Below, in pieces: positions 38,271 to 48,272 of a DNA stretch of 64,000 bases. Position 1 is the first letter of the stretch. Every line of letters begins with the position of its first letter. This DNA is from Marinoscillum sp040218045 (GTDB lineage Bacteria > Bacteroidota > Bacteroidia > Cytophagales > Cyclobacteriaceae). The position numbers and the translations under genes are program-made. The notes under the pieces were generated by a model, which was given only the letters and a program-made list of their open reading frames with translations, did no database searches and was not told the DNA's origin. The stretch covers positions 186,001 through 250,000 of the forward strand of contig JAVJQA010000024.1 in assembly GCA_040218045.1 (NCBI GenBank). Direction: 5' to 3'.

Positions 38271-38292
38271 TATTGTCAAAATGACTATTAGT
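38271..38292. promoter_or_regulatory. Candidate XylR operator before the xylan hydrolase operon
   Basis: On the minus strand this reads ACTAATAGTCAT, three variable bases, GAC, one variable base, ATA: 18 of 22 positions equal to the site between xylR and xylB (13951-13972). It ends 51 bp before the GH3 start, a normal operator distance. Control by XylR is inferred from the match and from the xylan-degrading content of the operon. Confidence 0.5.
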
Positions 38293-38343
38293 TAAAAGTA
38301 ACAACCTTTACCTTTAATTCATTACGAAAACCCTAATCCCAAT

Positions 38344-40524
38344 ATGATGAGAAAAATATTTGCCTTTGTTCTTTTTAGTGTAGTAATATGCCCATTTACT
38401 TTTAGTCAGGTCTACCTTGATGAGTCATTATCAACGGAGGAGCGTGCTCGCGATCTGGTGGCTCAACTTTCGTTGGAAGAAAAAGTAGACCAAATGATCA
38501 TGAACGCACCTGCTATTGACCGCTTGGATATTCCTCCATATGATTGGTGGAATGAAGCACTTCATGGAGTAGGTAGAGCGGGTATTGCTACCGTATTTCC
38601 CCAGGCTATTGGTCTAGGTGCCACTTTTGATGCAGATTTAGCCTACCGGGTATCTTCGGCTATTTCAGATGAAGCTCGGGCTATGTACAATGCTGCTTCG
38701 GCACAGGGCAACTATTTGAGATATAGTGGATTGACTTTCTGGACACCTAACGTGAATATATTCAGAGACCCGAGATGGGGTAGGGGTCAGGAAACATATG
38801 GAGAAGATCCATATCTAACCTCTTTATTGGGAGTTTCCTTTGTGAAGGGATTGCAGGGAGATCACCCAAAATATTTGAAAACGGCTGCTTGTGGCAAACA
38901 CTACGCAGTTCATAGTGGGCCGGAGCGCCTCCGTCATGAATTTGATGCAATTTCCACACCTAAGGATATGTTTGAAACGTACCTTCCTGCTTTTAAGGCA
39001 TTGGTGGATGCTGATGTTGAGTCTGTAATGTGTGCATATAACCGAACCAATGGTGAAGCATGCTGTGCGCACAAGACCTTGCTGGGAGATCTGCTACGTG
39101 ATGAGTGGGGATTTGATGGACATATTTTGAGTGACTGCTGGGCTATTGTAGACTTTTATGCCGAAAATGGACACGGGATTTCTAAAAATGCGGCCGAGGC
39201 ATCTGCCCTGGCAGTGAAGTCCGGAGTAAGTCTCAACTGTGGCAACTCATACCCTGCGTTGGTAGATGCAGTAGACCAGGGCTTGATTACCGAAAAGGAA
39301 ATTGATGATGCACTTGTGAAATTGTTGGAAACCCGCTTCAAACTTGGCTTGTTTGACAGTAAGGAATCAAATCCTTATAATAAAATCGGTACTGAAGTGG
39401 TGAATAGTGCAGCGAATAGAGCTTTAGCAAAAGAAGCTGCGACCAAATCAATTGTGATGCTGAAGAATAATGGTGTACTGCCGTTGAAGAACAATTTGAA
39501 TAGATATTATGTGACTGGGCCTAATGCAGACGGAATCGGGCCTCTGATCGGAAACTATTATGGTGTAAATCCAAATATGGTCACCTTTCTGGAAGGGATT
39601 GCTTCAGCAGTGGGGCCAGGTAGCCAGGTTCAGTATAGAATTGGTACATTGTTGGACAGGCCAAACGCCAATCCTATTGATTGGGCTTCTGGTGTGGCGC
39701 ATACTTCAGATGCTACTTTTTATGTAATGGGAATCACCGGGGTAATTGAAGGAGAAGAAGGTGCTGCTATTGCTTCCGATGATTTTGGTGATCGGTTAAA
39801 TTACAATTTACCTCAAAACCAGATTGACTACCTTAAGAAAATAAAAGATGGAAATAACAATCCGGTAATTGCGATTGTGACAGGTGGTAGCCCCATGAAC
39901 CTGGCTGAAGTGCATGAAATAGCTGATGCCGTGTTGTTAGTGTGGTACCCTGGAGAAGAAGGTGGAAGTGCACTGGCGGATATTGTATTTGGAAAAACAT
40001 CCCCAAGTGGAAGACTGCCTGTTACATTCCCTAAATCATTTGACCAACTTCCGGATTACAACGATTATTCGATGGTCGGCCGTACTTATAAGTACATGGA
40101 AAAAGAACCCCTTTATCCTTTTGGGTTTGGTTTGAGTTACTCTACTGTGAAATACTCGGACATTAAACTATCTGAATCGAGTATGAAGAAGGGTGGTAAA
40201 ATCAGTGCGACTGTCCAGGTTACAAACAGCGGAAAATTAGATATTGAGGAAGTTGTTCAGCTCTATCTCACAGATGTAGAAGCAAGCGTAAGGGTGCCTC
40301 TATTTGACCTGAAGGGAATTAAGCGAACTACCCTGAAGGCAGGTGAGACTAAATCCGTCACTTTTGAGATCTCGTCAGATATGCTTGAGCTAATCGATGA
40401 GAATGGAAACCAGAAATTGGAAAAAGGTGCCTTTAAGGTGTCCATTGGTGGTTGCTTACCTACACAAAGAAGCCTTGATTTGGGTGCTTCATCTTTCAAA
40501 ACAACTAATCTGAATTTAAAATGA
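38344..40524 (+). CDS. GH3 beta-xylosidase
   Basis: A 726-residue secreted glycoside hydrolase (signal MRKIFAFVLFSVVICPFTFS). It has the GH3 (alpha/beta)8 domain, the alpha/beta sandwich and a C-terminal fibronectin-III-like domain (VVQLYLTDVEASVRVP). The nucleophile is D264 in GFDGHILSDCWAI. The SDC sequence and the GPLIGNYYGVNP segment are typical of the beta-xylosidase branch rather than beta-glucosidases. It would release xylose from xylo-oligosaccharides, probably in the periplasm. Its stop overlaps the GH10 start by four bases (ATGA), so the genes are translationally coupled. Confidence 0.88.
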   Translation: MMRKIFAFVLFSVVICPFTFSQVYLDESLSTEERARDLVAQLSLEEKVDQMIMNAPAIDRLDIPPYDWWNEALHGVGRAGIATVFPQAIGLGATFDADLAYRVSSAISDEARAMYNAASAQGNYLRYSGLTFWTPNVNIFRDPRWGRGQETYGEDPYLTSLLGVSFVKGLQGDHPKYLKTAACGKHYAVHSGPERLRHEFDAISTPKDMFETYLPAFKALVDADVESVMCAYNRTNGEACCAHKTLLGDLLRDEWGFDGHILSDCWAIVDFYAENGHGISKNAAEASALAVKSGVSLNCGNSYPALVDAVDQGLITEKEIDDALVKLLETRFKLGLFDSKESNPYNKIGTEVVNSAANRALAKEAATKSIVMLKNNGVLPLKNNLNRYYVTGPNADGIGPLIGNYYGVNPNMVTFLEGIASAVGPGSQVQYRIGTLLDRPNANPIDWASGVAHTSDATFYVMGITGVIEGEEGAAIASDDFGDRLNYNLPQNQIDYLKKIKDGNNNPVIAIVTGGSPMNLAEVHEIADAVLLVWYPGEEGGSALADIVFGKTSPSGRLPVTFPKSFDQLPDYNDYSMVGRTYKYMEKEPLYPFGFGLSYSTVKYSDIKLSESSMKKGGKISATVQVTNSGKLDIEEVVQLYLTDVEASVRVPLFDLKGIKRTTLKAGETKSVTFEISSDMLELIDENGNQKLEKGAFKVSIGGCLPTQRSLDLGASSFKTTNLNLK

Positions 40525-41741
40525 TCAGGAATTCATTGATAACCTTCTTATTGTTGGGAGCCATTCTGGTACAAGCCCAGTCTCCAATTGCTGATGGCAA
40601 AGAGAAGTTTCTCGGAAGCGTTCACAGCAGTTCACAGATTAAAGATTTTGAGAAATATTGGAACCAGGTAACTCCGGAGAATGCCGGGAAATGGGGAAGT
40701 GTGGAGGGAACACGCGATAGTTACAACTGGACACAACTTGATGCGGCTTATAATTTTGCTAAAGACAATGCTTACATCTTTCGCTTTCATGTGTTGCTTT
40801 GGGGAAACCAGCAACCCACCTGGATCGAAAGTTTAAGTGATGAAGAGCAATTAGAGGAGATCATTGAGTGGATGGATGCCGTAGCTGAGCGATATCCCGA
40901 TATTGATTACCTGGAAGTCATCAACGAACCTTTAAACGATCCGCCAAATGGAGCAGGAAATGGCAACTATTTCAAAGCACTTGGAGGAACAGGGACTTCA
41001 GGATTTGAGTGGATTTTAACCGCTTATCGTTTGGCCAATGAGCGTTTTCCTAATGCCAAACTAGTCATCAATGAATACAACATCCTGAATAACCCAAATC
41101 GAGCAACTACCTATGTGAAAATAGTGAATTTGCTTAAAGAGGAAGAGCTGATTGATGTTGTAGGGGTACAGGGGCATGCTTTTACCACTACCACTACCAA
41201 TGAAACCATGGAGGGGGTTCTCGATAAACTGGCTGAAACAGAACTTCCAATTATGGTCACTGAACTCGATATAGATGGCCCTACAGATAATGATCAACTT
41301 CAGGACTACAAGCGAATCTTTCCTTTACTTTGGGAGCATCCATCAGTGATAGGGATCACTCTTTGGGGATTTAGACCTGGTCTTTGGCGCAATCCGCAAA
41401 AGGCATATTTAATCGATATTGACGGTTCTGAAAGACCAGCTCTTGGCTGGCTAAGAGAATATGTTGAAGAGACAGATACTTCCCCAAAACCTCTAAGGGA
41501 AAACCTTTTGAATGAGCTAACAATTTACCCAAACCCTGCCAAGGGAGAAATGAATGTTAGTTTTCACGAAGCGATTCGTTCTGTCAAGGCTATCGATATG
41601 ACAGGGAAAGTGGCTTTTGAATCTTTCGTACTGAGTGACTCCAAAATTAATTTACCTGAAGGTATGAGTGCTGGGACCTATATTTTTCAAATTTCAACCA
41701 TAAGTGGAAATCAATTTACCAGACGCATAAAGGTTTTATAG
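40521..41741 (+). CDS. GH10 endo-beta-1,4-xylanase with T9SS sorting signal
   Basis: A 406-residue enzyme with a signal peptide (IRNSLITFLLLGAILVQAQ), a GH10 barrel and a C-terminal T9SS domain (YPNPAKGEMNVSF to the end). The acid/base is E136 in YLEVINEPLND and the nucleophile E248 in IMVTELDIDG. The conserved VTPENAGKWGS motif near residues 50-60 matches substrate-site residues of GH10. The barrel is somewhat short for GH10. T9SS export predicts action outside the cell on long xylan. It is the middle gene of the GH3-GH10-GH10 operon. Confidence 0.92.
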   Translation: MIRNSLITFLLLGAILVQAQSPIADGKEKFLGSVHSSSQIKDFEKYWNQVTPENAGKWGSVEGTRDSYNWTQLDAAYNFAKDNAYIFRFHVLLWGNQQPTWIESLSDEEQLEEIIEWMDAVAERYPDIDYLEVINEPLNDPPNGAGNGNYFKALGGTGTSGFEWILTAYRLANERFPNAKLVINEYNILNNPNRATTYVKIVNLLKEEELIDVVGVQGHAFTTTTTNETMEGVLDKLAETELPIMVTELDIDGPTDNDQLQDYKRIFPLLWEHPSVIGITLWGFRPGLWRNPQKAYLIDIDGSERPALGWLREYVEETDTSPKPLRENLLNELTIYPNPAKGEMNVSFHEAIRSVKAIDMTGKVAFESFVLSDSKINLPEGMSAGTYIFQISTISGNQFTRRIKVL

Positions 41742-41743
41742 CA

Positions 41744-42838
41744 ATGCATAACATAAGGCAATTCGTAATAGGTTTAATTTTCATGTTTTTGGCAGGTTGC
41801 CAGAGCACGACTTCTACCAGTTCAGAAACAAAGGACAGCAAAGGTTTGAAGGATTATTATAAAGGATATTTTCCTGTAGGTGTTGCAGTCTTTCCAAAAG
41901 CGATGCAGGGTGATCAGGCTCAACTGATCAAAACCCACTTTGAGAGCATGACTCCAGAAAATGTGATGAAAATGGGTCCAATTCATCCTGAAGCGGATCG
42001 CTACAATTGGGGTCCTGCCGATACGATCGTGGAATTTGCCAGGGCAAACGATTTGAAGATGAGAGGTCATGCTTTGTGTTGGCACAATCAAACCCCTAAG
42101 TGGATTTTCGTGGATGAGGCCGGCAATGACGTGAGTAAAGAGGAACTGTTAAACCGACTTCAAAAACACATTACAGAAGTAGTGTCTAGATACAAAGACG
42201 ATATTTATGCATGGGATGTAGTGAATGAAGCAATTTCTGATAGCAAGGATGAATTTTATAGGAATTCAAAATGGTACGAGATATGTGGCGAAGAGTTTAT
42301 TGCTAAAGCTTTTGAATATGCAAGAGCAGCCGACCCTGATGTTGAGTTGTTTTACAATGATTATGAAGTCATTAACCCGGTAAAAAGAGAGAAAATCTAT
42401 CAATTGGTGAAGGGACTTAAAGAAGCAGGTGTTCCAATAGACGGTGTAGGAATTCAGGGGCACTGGTCAATCTACGAACCAAATGAAGAAACCTTGCGGG
42501 CAACTATTGAGCGATTCACATCCCTTGGCTTAAAGGTACAGATAACTGAACTCGACGTATCGGTTTACCCAAAGGAGCATTCCAGGAGAGAAAAGCGCGC
42601 TACGGATGTTGATAGTTTCACACAGGAGCAACAACAGTTACAAGCTGAGCAGTATGAGATGATTTTTAGGGTTTTCAGAGAGTATAAGAATAAACTAAAT
42701 GCCGTTACTTTCTGGAATATCTCTGATAAGTACAGTTGGTTAGATCATTTCCCGGTTGCTAATCGCAAAGATTACCCTTTGCTTTTCGATGAGAATCATG
42801 AGCCTAAAAAAGCCTACTATAAAATCACCGACTTTTAG
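41744..42838 (+). CDS. GH10 endo-beta-1,4-xylanase, lipoprotein
   Basis: A 364-residue lipoprotein xylanase. The leader ends with LAGC (C19), followed by a serine/threonine-rich linker. The GH10 barrel has MTPENVMKMGPIHP, RGHALCWHNQTPKW, acid/base E162 in WDVVNEAISD and nucleophile E269 in VQITELDVSV. It begins two bases after the stop of the first GH10 gene. A membrane-anchored GH10 beside a secreted one suggests stepwise cutting: the T9SS enzyme outside, this one at the membrane (inference). A modest terminator follows. Confidence 0.94.
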   Translation: MHNIRQFVIGLIFMFLAGCQSTTSTSSETKDSKGLKDYYKGYFPVGVAVFPKAMQGDQAQLIKTHFESMTPENVMKMGPIHPEADRYNWGPADTIVEFARANDLKMRGHALCWHNQTPKWIFVDEAGNDVSKEELLNRLQKHITEVVSRYKDDIYAWDVVNEAISDSKDEFYRNSKWYEICGEEFIAKAFEYARAADPDVELFYNDYEVINPVKREKIYQLVKGLKEAGVPIDGVGIQGHWSIYEPNEETLRATIERFTSLGLKVQITELDVSVYPKEHSRREKRATDVDSFTQEQQQLQAEQYEMIFRVFREYKNKLNAVTFWNISDKYSWLDHFPVANRKDYPLLFDENHEPKKAYYKITDF

Positions 42839-42871
42839 CTATTAGTTTCTGAAGTGAACACACTAAATAAG

Positions 42872-42901
42872 GGTCGTTTCGTAAAGAATCGGCCTTTTTT
42901 T
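42872..42901 (+). terminator. Probable terminator of the GH3-GH10-GH10 operon
   Basis: GGTCG (42872-42876) pairs with CGGCC (42890-42894), with one G-U pair, around a 13-nt loop and is followed by seven T. The stem is short, but the location 34 bp after the stop is right. Confidence 0.55.
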
Positions 42902-43316
42902 ATGATTCTCCTTGAAATGCCTCAATCAATCGATTGAAATGCGGATTAAATGTGCTGATGAGGGGTATTATTTGTGTAAAGCAGGTTTGGTTTATGCCTT
43001 TTTGATAAGTGTTCAGGATTATTGTTGATCGATTTTCATTGATAACATCATTTTGTTAAAATAATCATAATATTTCTATCTCAACATCTTTTGATATTAA
43101 TGCAATCGATGCATCTGTATTTGAATAGTACAATAAAAAGACCCTAATATTGAACTTGAGCAGGTGTTTATCACGGAATAATCATGTTTGACATTTTGAT
43201 ACCATTTTGAGCGCAAATGATGTATGTGGCTTGGTTGGGCACTAAGTAATATTGGTAAGGTTTTGAAGAAGAGCCTGTATTAAAATAACCAAGTTGTAAA
43301 ACATAAATGATGATCT
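42902..43316. other. AT-rich leader region upstream of susC
   Basis: This long gap before the SusC gene carries a perfect 12-bp palindrome TCAATCGATTGA at 42926-42937. Two more ATCGAT-containing patches lie at 43027-43033 and 43105-43111. A weak Bacteroidota-type promoter candidate is TTG at 43091 with TGTATTTG at 43116-43123 (consensus TAnnTTTG). Long leaders are usual for susC genes. I find no RNA gene or protein-coding frame here. Confidence 0.4.
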
Positions 43317-46300
43317 ATGAGAAGTAATTCTACAGCAGAGGGCTTGAAGTCGTTGAAACGATGGATACCCTCCATGTTTACCTTCTTACTAGTGTTTGTG
43401 GTTGTATCAGCCACTGCACAGGAGAGAACGGTTTCTGGAGTGATCACTTCCGGTGAAGACGGCAGTACTTTACCCGGTGTGACTATTCTGGAGAAAGGAA
43501 CAACGAACGGTACCATTACAGACATTGATGGTAACTACAAAATTAGTGTAGGCGATGGTGCAACAATCGTTGTATCATTTGTAGGTTTTAAAACACAGGA
43601 ACTGCCTGTGGGGAACAAGTCTACCATGGACCTTGTGTTAGATACAGATGTGTCTGCACTTGAGGAAGTAGTAGTAATAGGTTATGGTACTCAACGAAAG
43701 AGTGACTTAACCGGTGCGGTTGCTTCCCTTAATGGAGATGCACTGATGCAATCTGTTAATGCAAGTTTGGACCAGGGTTTACAAGGTCGTGTTGCTGGTT
43801 TACAGGCTACTCAAAATTCTGGTCAACCTGGAGGAGCTGTTTCCATCAGGATTCGTGGTACTACCTCTTTGACTCAGAGTAGTGAGCCTCTTTATGTAAT
43901 TGACGGAATCCAGGTAGGTGGACAAGCTCAGGGAATTACCGGATTTGACTGGCAAGGTGGATCTGGTGGTCAGCAGGGTGCTGCAAGTAACCCGATGGCC
44001 TCTATCAACCCAAATGATATAGCCAGTATAGAGGTACTGAAAGATGCCTCGGCTACTGCAATCTACGGCTCACGAGCTGCCAATGGTGTAATTATCATTA
44101 CAACCAAGCGAGGTAAGAAAGGTGAATCCAAGATTTCGTATAATGGCTTTTATGCCGTGCAGGATGTTTACAAAACTGTAGACATGATGAACCTGCGGGA
44201 GTATGCTGAGTATAACAATGAAGTGGCACAGGAAGTATCCACGATCAACTCAAATGATAATTTTGCAGACCCAAGCCTGTTAGGTGAAGGTACTGACTGG
44301 CAGGAAGCTATTTTCCGTTTGGCACCAATGCAAAGTCACTCGATGACATTCACTGGTGGAGAAGAGAAGCTCCAGTATGTTTTGTCAGCAGGATATATGC
44401 AGCAGGATGGAATCGTTATTGGATCTGATTTTGATCGAATTAACGTTCGTTTGAATGTTGACAACCAGGTAAGAGACTGGTTGAAAATCGGAACGAGTAT
44501 GTCGCTGTCCAGAAAAGATGAGCGCATTATCAATACAGATGGAGGTGATGGTGTAATTGCCCAGGCAGCTTCCATGCCACCGCACATTCCTGTGAGGAAC
44601 TTTGATGGTACGTTCGCCGGGCCTCAGCAGCAGAATCCTTCGGCGCAGGTTGGCAACAACCCTGTGGCCATGGCACTGGTTCGTAACAACACCAACCTTT
44701 CCAACCGTGTAATGAATAACCTTTTTGCAGAAGTTGGGGTAATTGATGGATTGAAAGTAAGAACAGAGTTGGCAGTTGACTATAACAATGGCACTAACAA
44801 GTCATTCTTCCCAACTTTCAAGTGGGGAACTTTCGAAAACCAAATTAGTCAGTTTGCACAAAGAAGCTCAGAGTCATTTTTCTGGCTTTGGAAAACCTAT
44901 GCCACCTATAACTTAAAGCTGGATAAGCATGACATGACTGTTATGGCCGGTTATGAGGCACAGCGTGGAGCATATGAAGGATTTACAGGGTACAAAGTGA
45001 ACTTGCCGAATGACATCCAGGTAATGAATCAGGGAGATATCTCCAACATAGCCAATACAGGCTATAAAGGATGGAATGCACTGAGCTCACAGTTTGCTCG
45101 GGGGATTTACTCTTTCAATGATCGCTATCTGGTTACAGGTACTATCAGACGTGATGGTTCTTCAAGATTTGGATCTGAGTATGCATGGGGTTGGTTTCCA
45201 TCTGCCTCTGTGGGTTGGAGGATTTCCAATGAGCCATTTATGCCGCAAACTTCACTTATTGACAACCTAAAGTTACGTGCTGGATGGGGACAAGTTGGTA
45301 ACCAGGAGATTGCTAACTATGCTTTTGGATCAGCTTTGAATGCTCTAAACACTGAGTTTGGGCCGGCGGTGAGAAATCAACGCTACTCCAATCCATTTGC
45401 TAAGTGGGAAGCAACTCAAACTGTCAATGTTGGGTTGGACCTTGGGTTGTTTGACGGTAGACTAAACCTGACTTTTGATGCCTATAGGAAATACACCAAT
45501 GATCTGTTGCTTCAGCAGCAATTGCCTGGTACCTATGGAAATAGGATCAATGGCCCTATTGCCAATGTTGGTGACATGCGTAATGAGGGAATCGAAGTAT
45601 CCTTTAACTCTATCAACATAGACAATGGGTTCATCAAGTGGTCTAGCAATGCTAACTTTTCTATGAACCGAAACAAGATTTTGGATCTTCAGGATCTAGA
45701 ATTTTATCAAAATGTCTATTGGTATACTGGATTCCAGCAAGCTACCAGGACCATAGGTGGAGGGTATCCCGTTGGCCAATTCTATGGATATGTGATGGAA
45801 GGAATCTTCACCTCTAAGGAGGAAATTGAGAACCATGCAGTTCAGATCAACAATGGTGAAGACCAGAACCTAATTGACCGGACCGTTGGGTTGTGGTTGG
45901 GTGATGTGAAATGGAAAGATGTCAACGGTGATGGGTTCATTACCCCTGAAGATCAGACTTTCATAGGTGATCCAAATCCTGACTTTACTTTTGGATTTTC
46001 AAATAGTATCACCGTTGGGCCATTTACCCTTGATGCATTCATTTTAGGATCTATTGGCGGAGATATTCTGAACTATACTCGGGCAAGAGGTGAATCAATG
46101 ACTGGTATTTTTGCCAACCAGGCAGTGGCTGTAAAAGACCGTGCACGCACTCGTTTGATAGAGGGAGGCACAGATATCAATAACATTGATGATGTAGAAT
46201 TGATCAACCCTGAAACCAATATGCCAAGGTTTGACAATGGAGCAGAGAACCAGAATCACGTGATGTCAACACGTTGGATTGAGGATGGCAGTTACGTGAG

Positions 46301-46532
46301 AATTCAAAACCTGAAGCTTGCTTACAATTTACCTCAGAAATGGGCTAGTGCAGTTCAATTGTCAAGACTTCAAGTGTATGCCAATGTTCAAAACGTGGCC
46401 ACTTTCACAGAATACACAGGACTTGATCCAGTGGTAGGTGCATTTAATCAGGATCCAATGAGACAAGGATGGGATTTGGGTCGTTACCCATCTCCTAGAA
46501 TTTTCACAGTTGGTTTGGATTTCGATTTTTAA
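43317..46532 (+). CDS. SusC/RagA-family TonB-dependent outer-membrane transporter
   Basis: A 1071-residue outer-membrane protein. After the signal peptide (IPSMFTFLLVFVVVSATAQ) comes a carboxypeptidase-regulatory-like beta-sandwich (about 37-115: VSGVITSGEDGSTLPGVTIL), the SusC-type EEVVVIGYGTQRKSDLTGAV segment, a plug domain (about 125-240: IRIRGTTSL, YGSRAANGVIIITTKRG) and a large beta-barrel ending in aromatic TVGLDFDF. It imports oligosaccharides with TonB energy. There is no N-terminal STN domain, in keeping with control by an HTCS or repressor and not by an anti-sigma partner. The SusD gene follows after 20 bp. Confidence 0.96.
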   Translation: MRSNSTAEGLKSLKRWIPSMFTFLLVFVVVSATAQERTVSGVITSGEDGSTLPGVTILEKGTTNGTITDIDGNYKISVGDGATIVVSFVGFKTQELPVGNKSTMDLVLDTDVSALEEVVVIGYGTQRKSDLTGAVASLNGDALMQSVNASLDQGLQGRVAGLQATQNSGQPGGAVSIRIRGTTSLTQSSEPLYVIDGIQVGGQAQGITGFDWQGGSGGQQGAASNPMASINPNDIASIEVLKDASATAIYGSRAANGVIIITTKRGKKGESKISYNGFYAVQDVYKTVDMMNLREYAEYNNEVAQEVSTINSNDNFADPSLLGEGTDWQEAIFRLAPMQSHSMTFTGGEEKLQYVLSAGYMQQDGIVIGSDFDRINVRLNVDNQVRDWLKIGTSMSLSRKDERIINTDGGDGVIAQAASMPPHIPVRNFDGTFAGPQQQNPSAQVGNNPVAMALVRNNTNLSNRVMNNLFAEVGVIDGLKVRTELAVDYNNGTNKSFFPTFKWGTFENQISQFAQRSSESFFWLWKTYATYNLKLDKHDMTVMAGYEAQRGAYEGFTGYKVNLPNDIQVMNQGDISNIANTGYKGWNALSSQFARGIYSFNDRYLVTGTIRRDGSSRFGSEYAWGWFPSASVGWRISNEPFMPQTSLIDNLKLRAGWGQVGNQEIANYAFGSALNALNTEFGPAVRNQRYSNPFAKWEATQTVNVGLDLGLFDGRLNLTFDAYRKYTNDLLLQQQLPGTYGNRINGPIANVGDMRNEGIEVSFNSINIDNGFIKWSSNANFSMNRNKILDLQDLEFYQNVYWYTGFQQATRTIGGGYPVGQFYGYVMEGIFTSKEEIENHAVQINNGEDQNLIDRTVGLWLGDVKWKDVNGDGFITPEDQTFIGDPNPDFTFGFSNSITVGPFTLDAFILGSIGGDILNYTRARGESMTGIFANQAVAVKDRARTRLIEGGTDINNIDDVELINPETNMPRFDNGAENQNHVMSTRWIEDGSYVRIQNLKLAYNLPQKWASAVQLSRLQVYANVQNVATFTEYTGLDPVVGAFNQDPMRQGWDLGRYPSPRIFTVGLDFDF

Positions 46533-46552
46533 ACATCAAAACCCTAAGAAAA

Positions 46553-48262
46553 ATGAAAACTTATATAAATAGTATTTTCCTAAGCTTGGTCATGTTTTTG
46601 ACAAGCGCATGTGGGGATGAATTTCTGGAATTTGTTCCTGAAGACCAGTCCACTGTGGCGAGCTGGTATAAAAATAGCAATGAAATAAGACAAGCCACGG
46701 CTTCATTGTACCACGATCCATGGTTTGGATATCAAGACCAGTTTGGATGGTTAGCAGGAGATCTTCTTGCTGGGGACATGCATCATAACTGGGATCAGGA
46801 AGGTCAGTTCTTTTACCTTTCTTTCAATGAGAGCAATCCGTATATCGATGGTGGCTTTCAGGGACTCTATAATGTGATATCATATGCCAACCTAATCATT
46901 GATGATATGCCCACCATCGCGAGTGGACATGGAGTTGATCAGGCTGTGATCGATGCAGCACTTGGTGAAGCAAGGTTTTTCAGGGGAGCTGCTTATTTCT
47001 TACTCGTGGAGTATTGGGAGACAGTGCCAATAATTGAGCAACCGGCTGCTAAAGTGGCAGCGGGAGATTTGTTTCAGCCTAAAAACAAGACTGAAGATAT
47101 CTATGAGTTTGCACGCAGGGACTTTGCTTTTGCAGCAGAGAATCTGCCTACCTCTGATGTAGCAGGAAGAGTGACCCAATGGTCCGCCAAAGGAATGTTG
47201 GCAAAACTACATGTTACGCTTGGTCAGCGATTTGCAGGTGGTAACCCAAATGTAGGTAGTGCTGAAGATTTCCAAATTGCTGCTGATTATGCTGCTGATG
47301 TGATCAACAATAGTGGACTTAGCCTTGCTAGTAATTATGAAGACCTATTCAAAATTGACAATGAAGATGATCCTGAGATTCTATGGGGCATCCAGTTTAT
47401 CAACCAGGGATATGGTACTGGAAATAGTCGTCAAGCCAGATATGCACGTCACTCCCGTATCACTGGAGATGCTCAGGCATGGGGTGGTGGTAAAGGCATG
47501 ACGGTTAGTTATGTCCAAAACCTGATCAACAACGCCAATGGCATGGAAGATGAGAGAAGACGGGCTATTTATATGCAGAATGGGGATGAGTATAGCTACA
47601 TAGGTGGTGGATATCTCTATGAAATAGTGTCCAGGGATGAGGATGATGTTCAGATGGAAGGAGCCACACCAACACTAAATAACCTGAAGAAGTATGTGGT
47701 AGGTGGAGTGGCTGATCATGGCTACATCATCTCTAACCAGGATTCACCTTTGGATATGTATATGTTGCGTTTGGCGGATGTTTATTTGCTCCACGCAGAA
47801 GCATTGTTGGGAACACAAGCCAGTCTGGCTGGTGGCCCGGGATATAATAGCTATTTGGCGGTAAGAGATCGTGCCGGGCTTGGAGATCCTGGAGTTCCTT
47901 TGACATACGAAAGGTTATTCAACGAAAGAAGAGTAGAGTTTGGCCTGGAAGGGTTGGCATGGTTGGATGTACGGAGAAGATTCTATCGTGATGCCAATGA
48001 TGCGCTTAACTATCTGAACAACCAGGGAAGAACAGATCGCTACTATCGAATTGATCCGAATGATGATTTGGAAAACGATCCTGCAGGATACGAGTTGGTA
48101 CCAGCAGGTGGGGGTGTCGGCACCAATCCTGATAATGTCAATAATGATCCAGTGATCACTTTTACGGCAAGTGATATGGTGATGCCTATTCCTGCACAGC
48201 AACAAACGGTGAATCCGTTGCTTAAGCCAGGAGCGGATGTAGTGGACTATTTTGAAGATTAA
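46553..48262 (+). CDS. SusD/RagB-family glycan-binding lipoprotein
   Basis: A 569-residue lipoprotein with lipobox LTSAC (C20). It has the SusD pattern: an N-terminal EFLEFVPEDQSTVASWY region, TPR-like helices (GEARFFRGAAYFLLVEYWET, WSAKGMLAKLHVTLGQRFAG) and a C-terminal RRVEFGLEGLAWLDVRRRF, then PIPAQQQTVNPLL. It forms the lid of the SusC pore at the cell surface and helps capture oligosaccharides. The glycan is not determined by sequence; the neighbours suggest a beta-glucan, mannan or xylan fragment. Confidence 0.95.
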   Translation: MKTYINSIFLSLVMFLTSACGDEFLEFVPEDQSTVASWYKNSNEIRQATASLYHDPWFGYQDQFGWLAGDLLAGDMHHNWDQEGQFFYLSFNESNPYIDGGFQGLYNVISYANLIIDDMPTIASGHGVDQAVIDAALGEARFFRGAAYFLLVEYWETVPIIEQPAAKVAAGDLFQPKNKTEDIYEFARRDFAFAAENLPTSDVAGRVTQWSAKGMLAKLHVTLGQRFAGGNPNVGSAEDFQIAADYAADVINNSGLSLASNYEDLFKIDNEDDPEILWGIQFINQGYGTGNSRQARYARHSRITGDAQAWGGGKGMTVSYVQNLINNANGMEDERRRAIYMQNGDEYSYIGGGYLYEIVSRDEDDVQMEGATPTLNNLKKYVVGGVADHGYIISNQDSPLDMYMLRLADVYLLHAEALLGTQASLAGGPGYNSYLAVRDRAGLGDPGVPLTYERLFNERRVEFGLEGLAWLDVRRRFYRDANDALNYLNNQGRTDRYYRIDPNDDLENDPAGYELVPAGGGVGTNPDNVNNDPVITFTASDMVMPIPAQQQTVNPLLKPGADVVDYFED

Positions 48263-48272
48263 TTTGAAAGAG

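Noticed and set aside
43051..43072. Weak resemblance to the 38271-38292 site upstream of susC
   Set aside because: About 14 of 22 positions agree in a very AT-rich stretch, and the TAGT half is lost; that is near what chance would give.
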